Source: DAOTVD01 sp034437075 (GTDB lineage: Bacteria > Chloroflexota > Anaerolineae > Aggregatilineales > J027). Taken from it: a stretch of DNA of 5,304 nt. Each line of letters opens with the position of its first letter. Positions within the stretch are counted from its first letter, which is position 1. The position numbers were made by a program, and so were the translations under genes. The notes beneath the pieces are model-generated. The model did no database searches. It worked only from the letters and a program-made list of their open reading frames with translations, and was not told the DNA's origin. Positions 1 to 5,304 of this stretch are shown here, in pieces. The stretch spans positions 1 to 5,304 of the forward strand of contig DAOTVD010000310.1 of NCBI GenBank assembly GCA_034437075.1. Direction: 5' to 3'.

Positions 1-312
1 ATTCTGCGGGTTGCCATCGTCATCACGCACGATGAATAGCGTTTGGTCTACCGGAATGACCGTGCCATCGCGCGAAATGATCGTGTTTTCGGCGCGCCAG
101 GTGTCGTTTTCTAAGATTTCGGGCACGCCTTCGTTCAGCACCAATTGGGCCCCGGCTTCGTCGTGGTAGTCCGGAATAAGCATTTGCTGCGCTTCGGCTA
201 GGTCGGCAAAACCCATCATCTTGATACCACGCGGGTTCAGGTAGATGATCTCGCCTTCCATCGTCGTCAGCGCGATGAAGTCGTCCGAGGTTTCCAGGAT
301 GGTGGCTTGGCG
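1..312 (-). other. PAS3 domain, truncated by the window edge; near-copy of PAS1
   Basis: Residues about 1665-1768. It matches PAS1 residue for residue at +426, with six differences: D1674 for E1248, R1692 for G1266, E1725 for K1299, E1729 for T1303, E1732 for K1306 and N1733 for S1307. The window stops after D-D-D-G-N-P-Q-N, just before the expected exit strand and D-I-S-E-R-K motif. The next element, off the window, would be another sensor or the output domain. Confidence 0.94.
1..312. repeat. Direct repeat copy A (PAS3-coding)
   Basis: Bases 1-312 repeat at 1279-1590 in the same orientation. I count about 18 mismatches by eye (roughly 94% identical), with no gaps. The longest exact block is bases 133-230. 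Weaker similarity continues to the right through the GAF-coding part (to about 819). The left end is cut by the window edge, so the full length is unknown. Confidence 0.95.
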
Positions 313-3300
313 TTGAGATTCCGCGAAGGCGCGCGCGTTCTGCACGGCGACGGCGATTTGACCCGCCAGCGTGGATTGCACGCGCACATCTTCTTCGGTG
401 AAGCGGTCGGCTTCGGCGGCCTGCACGTCCAACACGCCGAGGACTTCGCCACCCACAATCAGCGGGATGGCCATCTCGGCGCGGGTGTCGGGCAGCAGCG
501 GATGCGGCAAGAAGTTTTCGTCGGCGGTGACGTCGTTCACGATAACGCCTTCGCGCGTACGGGCGGCGGTGGCCACCAATGATTGTTCGCGCTCTAGCGG
601 GATGGTGCGGCCTTCGGCCACCATTTGCTGGCCGACTTCGCCCGCGCCAGCAACCAATTCTAGCGTATCGCCAACCTCATTCAGCAAGTAAATATGCGCA
701 TGGTACAGGTCGAAGCGGTCGCGGGTGAGCAACGACACGTCTTGTAGCAGGCGGTCAATATCCAACACCTGAGAGGCTTGGGCGCTCACTTCGGCCACGG
801 TTTGTAGCTCTAGCGCGCGGCGTTGAATGGCAAGTTCTTGTGCGCGGCGCTCGGTGATGTCCTGAAAGCTAATCACGGAGGCGATCACTTCGCCCGCATC
901 ATCGCGGATGGGCGCGCCGGAGACTTCCAACAAGATGCGCTCGTCGCCCCGGTGCACTTCCATGTCGTCAATATAAGCTTCTTCGCCCATCAAACCGCGC
1001 ACAATCGGCGTCTTCTCGGTGGGGTAGGACTCGTCCGTGCCTGCTCGATAAGCCGCATAAACCTGTACAAGGTCTTCGCTACGCGCATCCGGCGAGATAC
1101 CGCGCCCCAGCAATTCCTCCGCACGAGAGTTCGACAGCAGCGGCGTGCCGTCTGGCGCTGCGACCACGAAGATACCCGAGGGGATTTGGTTCAGGATCGC
1201 TTCCAACAGACGGCGCTGAGACTCTAGCGCTTCTTCTTGCGCTTTACGCTCGCTGATGTCGATCATGATCGTCCCGATATTCTGCGGGTTGCCATCGTCA
1301 TCACGCACGATGAACAGCGTCTGATCGACCGGAATGACCGTGCCATCGCGCGAAATGATCGTGTTTTCGGCGCGCCAAGTGTCGCTTTTCAGGATTGTGG
1401 GCACGCCTTTGTTCAGCACCAATTGGGCCCCGGCTTCGTCGTGGTAGTCCGGAATAAGCATTTGCTGCGCTTCGGCTAGGTCGGCAAAACCCATCATCTT
1501 GATACCACCCGGGTTCAGGTAGATGATCTCGCCTTCCATCGTCGTCAGTGCGATGAAGTCCTCTGATGTTTCCAAGATGGTGGCTTGGCGCCGCGATTCT
1601 TCAAAGGCGCGCGCGGTCTGCACGGCGCTGGCGACCTGCGCGGCCAGGGTGCCTTTCACGCGGATGTCCTGATCGGTGAAGCGCCCGCGCTGCCGAGCTT
1701 GTACGTCCAACACGCCGATGACCGTATCACCCACAATCATGGGAATGGCCATTTCGGCGCGGGTGGCCGGCAACAGCGGATTGGGCAAAAAGTCCGGCTC
1801 GGCGGTGACATCGTTGGCCACCAGGGTTTGTTTTTCGCGCGCGGCGCGGGCCACCAGGCTACGCTCATGGGTTAGCGCGATACCGTGGCGGGCTTGTACC
1901 ATTCGCTCGCCCACATCCCCGGCCCCAGCGGCCAGATCAAGGCTTTGGCCCTCGGCGTCTAGCAAGTAGATATGCGCGTGGTATAACTCGAAGCGGTCGC
2001 GCGTGAGCAAAGCCACCTGGCGCAGCATGTCGTCTAGGTCGAGGTTGCGCGTGACTTCCGCGCTCACTTCAGACACTGTTTCCAGTTCATCTACCAAACG
2101 CTGCGCGATTTCATACGCGCGCGCGTTCTGAAGGGCAATCGCGATCTGCGAGGCCAGGGTGGTTTGGATAATCAGGTCTTCATCGCTGAACGCGCCGCGA
2201 TCGTCCGATTGAATATCGACCACACCCACGAGTTCATTATTCGCGACGAGCGGCAAGACCATCTGGGCGCGGGTATCGGGCAAGAAGTTGCTTGGCATAA
2301 AGCCTTCTTCAGTTGCCGTATCGTTAGCGATGATGGGCCGCCATGTCCGCGCGACCTGCGTCACCAAGCCGCCCGCTTCGTCCTGAATGCCAATGGTGTA
2401 GTTCATGCCGACATGTCGGCACGGCGCGCGCCCGCCACCAGCCAGCAGAGTCAGGTTTTCGCCGCTGGGGTCGGCCAGGAAGATATGCATGTGATACAAA
2501 CCGAAGGACTCGGTCGTCAAGTCATTGACTTTCTGCAACAGTTTGTTCACATCCAGGATGGTCGAGGCTTGGATGCCCACGTCGGCCACCAGCGCCAATT
2601 CACGCGCGCGTTGATCCGACGCAGCAAAGTAGCGCGCATTTTGCACAGCGATACCGATTTGCGAGGCCAAGGTCGTTTTGATGCGCACGTCGGCGTCGCT
2701 AAAGCGATTTTTATGTTCGCTCTGCACGTCCAACACGCCGATGACCGTATCCCCCGCCAACATCGGCACCGCCAATTCGGATTGGGTGTTGGGCAGCAAA
2801 GGATGTGGCAAGAAGTTCGGGTCAATCGTCACATCGTTGGCGATAATACCACGTCGTTGACGCGCGGCCTGGGCTACCAGGCTTTTTTCGCGTGCCAGCG
2901 GAATAGAACGCCCTTCCGCCACCATTTGTTCGCCCACATCGCCCGCCCCCGCGACCAGTTCGAGCGTATCGCCCGCCTGGTTCAGCAGGTAAATATGCGC
3001 GTGGTAGAGTTCAAAACGGTCGCGCGTGAGCAAGGCCACGTCGTTCAAAAGCTGGTCGATGTCTAGCACCTGGGTGGCTTCCGCGCTCACTTCGGCCACC
3101 GTCTGCAACTCCGCCGCGCGCCGATTGGTTTCATCGAACAGGCGCTGGCTTTCGAGAATAGCCGCGATCTGAGGGGCAGCCGCGCTGTAGTATTGGTGAT
3201 CGGTGGCGGTGAATGTGCGTGGTTCTTCCCAGCCCAGGGTGGCCAGGCCGACCCATTGTTCGGCAAACACCAGCGGGATAATCACCATCGCGGAGACATC

Positions 3301-5304
3301 TAGCGCGGCGCCCATGGCCCGCGAACTTTCGTCCAGGCGCGGGTCGGTCGCCATATCGCCGATCAACAGTGGGGCTTGCGGGTTGCTCAGCAAAACCTCC
3401 GCCGCCGGATACACATCGAGCGTATGCTGCACGCCCACGCGAGATGGCGTATCGGGGTCGGCTACCCACTGGCTGATGGTCGTTACGGTGTGGGGCTGGC
3501 CCATTTCATCGAGTGAAATTGTCGAGAGAAACGCCTGGCTGAGCCCCTGGCGGCGTGCTTGCCGCACCAGCACATCCAAGATTTCATCGGGCCGGGTAAC
3601 GCCCACCAGGCCCTGGCTGAGTTGATAAAGCCCTTCGGCCTGTTGTAGCGCGATCTGCGTGGCATCCGTGGCGCGCATGCGGTCGAGCGTTTCGGCCAGG
3701 CGGTCGGCCACACTGTCGATCAACGCAACTTCTTCGGTTCGCCAGGTGCGCTCTTGTTCATCCCCAATGGCGATTTGGCCGATGACCTGACCATTGAGGG
3801 TCACACTTTTCTCTAACATCCAACCGGGGTTGCCATTGCGCCGACCATTGCCCCGATGCCCGTTATCATCCGGCGCGAGGGGTTTGGGCGCTTCTAGGTC
3901 GTATTGATAGCCCAGCGGAACGCCCGCTGCGGCCTCGCCCAGGTAAGATTGCCATTCGCCAGCGGTTTGGCGCTGGCTGATCTGCTCGGCGCGCTCCAGC
4001 GCCACCGCGCGTTCCGCGTAGGTCTGGGCACTGCGCACGGCGCCCGCCAATTGGTTGGCCAGCGCTTCGAAAACCGCCTGATTATCCGGGTTCAACGCGC
4101 CGGGACGATTCGCTTGCAGGTCGAGCACACCCAGCGTCTGTTCACCCACGATCAACGGAATGGTCAATTCGGAGCGCGTGTCTGGCAAAAGCGGGTTTTC
4201 TTTATGCAGCGCGGTTGCTTCTGTATCTTCCACCAACACCGCCACGCCGGATTGCACGGCTTGCGCAACCAGGGACTGCTCGGTTAAGTCCAGGCGATGG
4301 CCTTTGGCCAGCAATTGTTCACCCGCTTCGCCCGTGGCGGCGCTCAGGCGCGCATAACGCCCAGCGTCGTCTAGCAAATAAATCTGCACATGGTATAAAT
4401 CAAACCGTTGAGCAATAAAGAGGCTGACGCGCGGCAACAGGTCTTCTAACGTGTTCAGGCGTGTCACCAGCTGCCCCACTTCGATGGAGGTTTGTAGGTC
4501 GCGCGTGCGTTGGCGCACTTGTTGCTCCTGCGAAACAAATGCTTCTTGGAGGCTTTCGGCCATGCCATTGAACGCGCGCCCTAACTCGCCGATTTCATCC
4601 GACCGCTGCGCGACATCTTCGGCGCGCAGGTCAAAACGGCCCGCCGAGAGTTGCCCGGCCACCGCCGAAAGGCGCTGAATCGGTTGGGTCACGCGGCGGG
4701 TAATGAGCGTAATGAGCGCCCCAGCCACCACCAACAACAGGGCGGTGATGAGCGCTGTGGTCGGCACGACCTCATTCACATCCGCGAAGACCACATTCGC
4801 ATCACGCACATGGCCCAGCACCCAGTAGTAATCCGCTGGGGCCGATGGTGGCGCAACCCGTTCGTAATACACCAGCGTATCATCCGCCGAATTTTCGAAA
4901 TTGCCCGTGCGCACCACACTCAGCAGGCTATCAACAAATTCTGTGTCAAAATCTTGGCTAAGCCTGGCGTTCTGAACGCCGCCCACCGTTTCGATGCTCG
5001 GTTCGAAGCCAAACACCCGCTGCGGGGCTGCTTCGTTGCGCAAGTAGTAGCCATCCGCATTCACGACAAAGCTATTGCCTTCGCCGCGCACGCTGGCGAG
5101 TTCTAGCAAAGACTCGGCAAAGATATTGGTGACGACCACAGCAGCCAATTCTCGTTGGCCCGTGGCGTCATTCGCCACATAAAGCGGCATGCCATAGCGC
5201 AGTACGGGCACGAGCGTGCCATCGGCTACGTTACCCTGAATGCTGGGCGGCGTGCCCTCGCGATTTAAGTTCAGGGGGGAAATATAGATGCCGCCTTCGG
5301 GCTG
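1..5304 (-). CDS. Giant multi-sensor signalling protein (dCache-TM-HAMP-multi-GAF/PAS), partial at both ends
   Basis: One minus-strand frame is open across the whole window (1,768 codons, no stop). In order it shows a Cache-type extracytoplasmic sensor tail, one transmembrane helix, HAMP, six GAF or GAF-like units, two PAS domains, a seventh GAF and a truncated PAS. Proteins of this layout sit in the inner membrane, sense an external ligand through Cache, and relay the signal through HAMP and cytoplasmic GAF/PAS domains to an output domain, most often a HisKA/HATPase_c histidine kinase. The output would lie beyond position 1 and is not seen, so a GGDEF, phosphatase or cyclase output is equally open. 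The start lies beyond 5304; internal Met codons are not credible starts because domain homology runs through them. The length already exceeds that of most sensor kinases. Only one cysteine codon was found (residue 962). Family assignment is firm; the biochemical output and ligand are unknown. Confidence 0.97.
328..816 (-). other. GAF7 domain (mosaic of GAF4- and GAF6-like halves)
   Basis: Residues about 1497-1659. Motifs: E-L-Q-T-V-A-E-V-S-A lead-in, L-L-T-R-D-R-F-D-L-Y-H-A-H-I-Y-L-L-N, G-D-T-L-E-L-V-A-G-A-G, N-D-V-T-A, N-F-L-P-H-P-L-L-P-D-T-R-A-E-M-A-I-P, V-L-G-V-L-D-V-Q, and the closing helix A-V-Q-N-A-R-A-F-A-E-S-Q-R-Q-A-T into PAS3. The first half matches GAF4 best (Q-M-V-A-E-G-R and I-P-L are shared). 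The second half matches GAF6 best (V-T-A, T-R-A-E-M-A-I-P, R-Q-A-T-I-L-E-T-S). Confidence 0.93.
841..1218 (-). other. PAS2 domain (different PAS subfamily)
   Basis: Residues about 1363-1488. It is entered by a helix R-R-L-L-E-A-I-L-N-Q-I-P-S-G-I-F-V-V, typical of PAS_4/PAS_8-like domains. The sequence continues with P-D-G-T-P-L-L-S-N-S-R-A-E-E-L-L-G, a long helical insert, E-K-T-P-I-V-R-G-L-M-G-E, an E-R-I-L-L-E-V-S-G-A-P-I-R-D strand, and the exit V-I-S-F-Q-D-I-T-E-R-R-A. It is not a copy of PAS1 or PAS3 and separates the two duplicated GAF-PAS modules. The E-K-T-P/R-G pattern is common in PAS domains upstream of kinases, but its ligand cannot be read from sequence. Confidence 0.88.
1246..1587 (-). 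other. PAS1 domain (S-box type)
   Basis: Residues about 1240-1353. It shows the PAS order I-L-E-T-S-E-D-F-I-A-L, G-E-I-I-Y-L-N-P, a G-F-A-D-L-A-E-A helix, a W-R-A-E-N-T-I-I-S-R-D-G-T strand, V-I-P-V-D-Q-T-L-F-I-V, D-D-D-G-N-P-Q-N, and the exit strand I-G-T-I-M-I-D-I-S-E-R-K. The D-I-S-E-R-K ending is the usual D-I-T-x-R-K coupling motif at the junction to the signalling helix. No flavin Cys (N-C-R-F-L-Q) or haem-type His signature is seen, so the ligand is unknown. It is nearly identical to PAS3. Confidence 0.94.
1279..1590. repeat. Direct repeat copy B (PAS1-coding)
   Basis: Partner of bases 1-312 at a constant offset of 1,278 bases, a whole number of codons (426). About 11 of the 18 differences are synonymous and 7 change six residues. 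The homology continues at a lower level to about 2097 through GAF6, so the original duplicated unit was a GAF-PAS module. Confidence 0.95.
1603..2097 (-). other. GAF6 domain (paired with PAS1)
   Basis: Residues about 1070-1234. Motifs in order: lead-in helix E-T-V-S-E-V-S-A, L-L-T-R-D-R-F-E-L-Y-H-A-H-I-Y-L-L-D, L-V-A-N-D-V-T-A, D-F-L-P-N-P-L-L-P-A-T-R-A-E-M-A-I-P, V-I-G-V-L-D-V-Q, and the closing helix A-V-Q-T-A-R-A-F-E-E-S-R-R-Q-A-T running straight into PAS1. Together with PAS1 it forms a GAF-PAS module that is present again as GAF7-PAS3 at a constant distance of 426 codons. Confidence 0.93.
2116..2610 (-). other. GAF5 domain (diverged repeat, holds the only cysteine)
   Basis: Residues about 899-1063. 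It keeps the repeat skeleton (F-G-L-Y-H-M-H-I-F-L, I-I-A-N-D-T-A, S-N-F-L-P-D-T-R-A, L-V-G-V-V-D-I-Q, L-A-S-Q-I-A-I-A-L-Q-N-A-R). The P-L-L-P element is shortened, and the segment after L-L-A-G-G-G is unlike the other repeats: R-A-P-C-R-H-V-G-M-N (residues 959-968) replaces the usual VG-x-x-MV-x-x-G. Cys962 is the only Cys I found in the translation. The variant segment is encoded over a 16-base perfect palindrome. The domain probably has a different ligand specificity or none. Confidence 0.9.
2406..2421. repeat. 16-base perfect palindrome inside GAF5
   Basis: The sequence tgccgacatgtcggca equals its own reverse complement. It lies within coding sequence and encodes the C-R-H-V-G stretch peculiar to GAF5. 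A palindrome of this length could arise by chance in a window this size a few times in a hundred, so function is not claimed. Confidence 0.6.
2626..3117 (-). other. GAF4 domain (first of the FLP-x-PLLP repeat family)
   Basis: Residues about 730-893. A signalling helix E-L-Q-T-V-A-E-V-S-A leads in. It carries L-L-T-R-D-R-F-E-L-Y-H-A-H-I-Y-L-L-N, then L-E-L-V-A-G-A-G, then I-I-A-N-D-V-T, then N-F-L-P-H-P-L-L-P-N-T, a V-P-M-L-A-G strand, V-I-G-V-L-D-V-Q and the closing helix T-L-A-S-Q-I-G-I-A-V-Q-N-A-R. The unit repeats at about 170 residues into GAF5 and about 171 into GAF6. Its N-terminal half is strikingly like that of GAF7. No catalytic residues are expected in a GAF; it probably binds a small ligand or acts as a dimeric signal relay. 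Confidence 0.93.
3139..3630 (-). other. GAF3 domain (divergent type)
   Basis: Residues about 559-722. The order of elements is GAF-like: helix Y-Q-L-S-Q-G-L-V, helix P-D-E-I-L-D-V-L-V-R-Q-A, an exposed strand, P-L-L-I-G-D-M-A-T-D-P-R-L, the core pair S-A-M-V-I-I-P-L and W-V-G-L-A-T-L-G-W, then a helix Q-Y-Y-S-A-A-A-P-Q-I-A-A-I-L. It lacks the FLP-x-PLLP motif and the GVLDVQ ending of the repeated GAFs, so it comes from another GAF subfamily. It also contains more Trp than its neighbours. The ligand cannot be deduced. Confidence 0.82.
3670..3960 (-). other. Short degenerate GAF-like segment (GAF2) with Gly/Asn/Arg-rich insert
   Basis: Residues about 449-545. After a coiled linker (residues 429-448) the sequence reads G-E-W-Q-S-Y-L-G and G-Y-Q-Y-D, then a low-complexity Asp/Asn/Gly/Arg stretch (residues 479-494, positions 3823-3870), then strands resembling the end of a GAF fold (V-T-L-N-G-Q-V-I-G-Q-I-A-I-G) and a closing helix (E-E-V-A-L-I-D-S-V-A-D-R-L-A-E-T-L). 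At about 97 residues it is clearly shorter than the roughly 150-160 of its neighbours and lacks the N-terminal GAF half. I recall the W-x-x-Y-L start and G-Y-x-Y-D in multi-GAF proteins of Chloroflexota, so this is probably a recurrent half-GAF, not a fresh deletion. Function unknown. Confidence 0.55.
4021..4497 (-). other. GAF1 domain
   Basis: Residues about 270-428. It opens with a helix (L-V-T-R-L-N-T-L-E-D-L-L), then a R-F-D-L-Y-H-V-Q-I-Y-L-L-D strand. The repeated family motif is present as N-P-L-L-P-D-T-R-S-E-L, then the core strands I-P-L-I-V-G-E and L-G-V-L-D-L-Q, and a closing helix A-L-A-N-Q-L-A-G-A-V. It belongs to the same GAF type as GAF4-GAF7 but is the most N-terminal and more diverged, having lost the initial F-L-P (it reads H-K-E-N-P). 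No cofactor-binding Cys or His signature is evident, so small-molecule binding, redox sensing or a purely structural role all remain possible. Confidence 0.9.
4540..4701 (-). other. HAMP signal-relay domain
   Basis: Residues about 202-255 follow the membrane helix directly. Amphipathic helix 1 contains R-R-V-T-Q-P-I-Q-R-L with the conserved Pro. A connector follows (G-R-F-D-L-R-A), and helix 2 carries the hallmark D-E-I-G-E-L-G-R-A-F-N-G-M. HAMP domains form a parallel four-helix bundle in a dimer and convert movement of the transmembrane helix into rotation or sliding that controls the downstream domains. The helix continues as a Gln/Glu/Arg-rich stretch (residues 256-268) into GAF1, likely as a continuous coiled coil. 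Confidence 0.93.
4699..4770 (-). other. Transmembrane helix between Cache and HAMP
   Basis: Residues about 179-202 form a hydrophobic run rich in Leu, Val, Ala and Ile (core A-L-I-T-A-L-L-L-V-V-A-G-A-L-I). It is followed at once by a positive R-R pair, which fits the cytoplasmic side under the positive-inside rule. It is the only membrane segment visible in the window, and its place between Cache and HAMP is standard for this receptor class. Confidence 0.92.
4771..5304 (-). other. Extracytoplasmic double-Cache (dCache_1-like) sensor domain, C-terminal part
   Basis: Residues 1-178 precede the transmembrane helix and resemble the second part of a dCache ligand-binding domain. The fragment opens with a Y-I-S-P-L-N-L-N-R-E-G motif, followed by V-L-R-Y-G-M-P-L-Y and a hydrophobic A-A-V-V-V-T-N-I-F strand. 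This pattern is typical of the end of the membrane-distal subdomain. The membrane-proximal subdomain follows, with N-S-F-V-V-N-A-D-G-Y-Y-L (about residues 76-87) and F-G-F-E, ending in a YYWVLGHV strand before the membrane. Such domains bind small ligands outside the cell, often amino acids or carboxylates. The ligand-contacting N-terminal part is off the window, so no ligand can be proposed. The first transmembrane helix or signal anchor should also lie beyond 5304. Confidence 0.75.

Noticed and set aside
1..2097. The repeats as an insertion sequence, transposon ends or CRISPR array
   Set aside because: There are only two long direct copies, both in frame and encoding a PAS domain; there is no transposase, no terminal inverted repeat and no short spaced repeat array.
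2398..2430. Cys-Arg-His in GAF5 as a bilin-binding phytochrome-like site
   Set aside because: In bilin-binding GAFs the Cys usually has His directly after it and lies shortly before the core strand ending in P-I/P-L. Here Cys962 is over fifty residues ahead of that strand and the surrounding motifs do not match.
2164..3066. A 300-codon plus-strand open frame antisense to the GAF repeats
   Set aside because: It lies codon-for-codon opposite the main frame and stays open only because that frame seldom uses TTA, CTA or TCA codons there. Its translation has no recognisable domain, while the minus frame gives clear GAF domains throughout.
3131..3713. Short minus-strand frames in other phases (3131-3469 and 3483-3713)
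   Set aside because: They overlap GAF3 in a different phase, give Arg/Pro/Cys-rich nonsense, and the recognised domain frame is continuous beneath them.
4651..5106. A 151-codon plus-strand frame opposite the Cache-HAMP region
   Set aside because: It is antisense to well-supported Cache, transmembrane and HAMP sequence; the translation has no known motif and no convincing ribosome binding site was seen.
1..5304. Calling the gene a histidine kinase outright
   Set aside because: No H-box, N-box or G-box is present in the window. The architecture makes a kinase likely, but the output domain is beyond position 1.

Overview
The whole window is one uninterrupted protein-coding frame on the minus strand: 1,768 codons, entering at position 5304 and leaving at position 1. 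There is no stop codon, start codon or intergenic gap. I translated the minus-strand frame whose codons end at positions 1, 4, 7 and so on, line by line, and found no TAA, TAG or TGA. Residue numbers below count from position 5304 (residue n begins at 5304-3(n-1)). Both the true N-terminus and the C-terminal output domain lie outside the window.

The protein is a very large membrane-anchored multi-sensor signalling protein. From N to C (right to left on the map) I read: the C-terminal part of an extracytoplasmic double-Cache sensor (about 4771-5304); one transmembrane helix (4699-4770); a HAMP domain (4540-4701); GAF1 (4021-4497); a short, degenerate GAF-like segment with a Gly/Asn/Arg-rich insert (about 3670-3960); a divergent GAF3 (3139-3630); GAF4 (2626-3117); GAF5 (2116-2610); GAF6 (1603-2097); PAS1 (1246-1587); PAS2 (841-1218); GAF7 (328-816); and PAS3, cut by the window edge (1-312). 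Helical linkers of coiled-coil character join the modules. A histidine kinase core would be the commonest output for this architecture, but none is visible, so 'kinase' is an inference.

The most notable structure is internal duplication. GAF6-PAS1 and GAF7-PAS3 align with a constant offset of 1,278 bases (426 codons), and the two PAS copies differ at about 18 of 312 bases by eye. The GAF copies are far more diverged. GAF7 looks like a mosaic, with an N-terminal half like GAF4 and a C-terminal half like GAF6. This points to ongoing recombination or gene conversion among sensor modules.

Organism: the GC-rich coding sequence, the repeated GAF type with an FLP-x-PLLP-x-T motif followed by GVLDVQ, and the dCache-HAMP-multi-GAF layout are what I associate with filamentous Chloroflexota (Anaerolineae or Caldilineae relatives). 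That is a recognition-based inference, not a search result. I see no RNA gene, mobile element, CRISPR array, promoter or terminator, and no evidence of a new multi-gene system. The interest lies in the domain architecture and its recent evolution.
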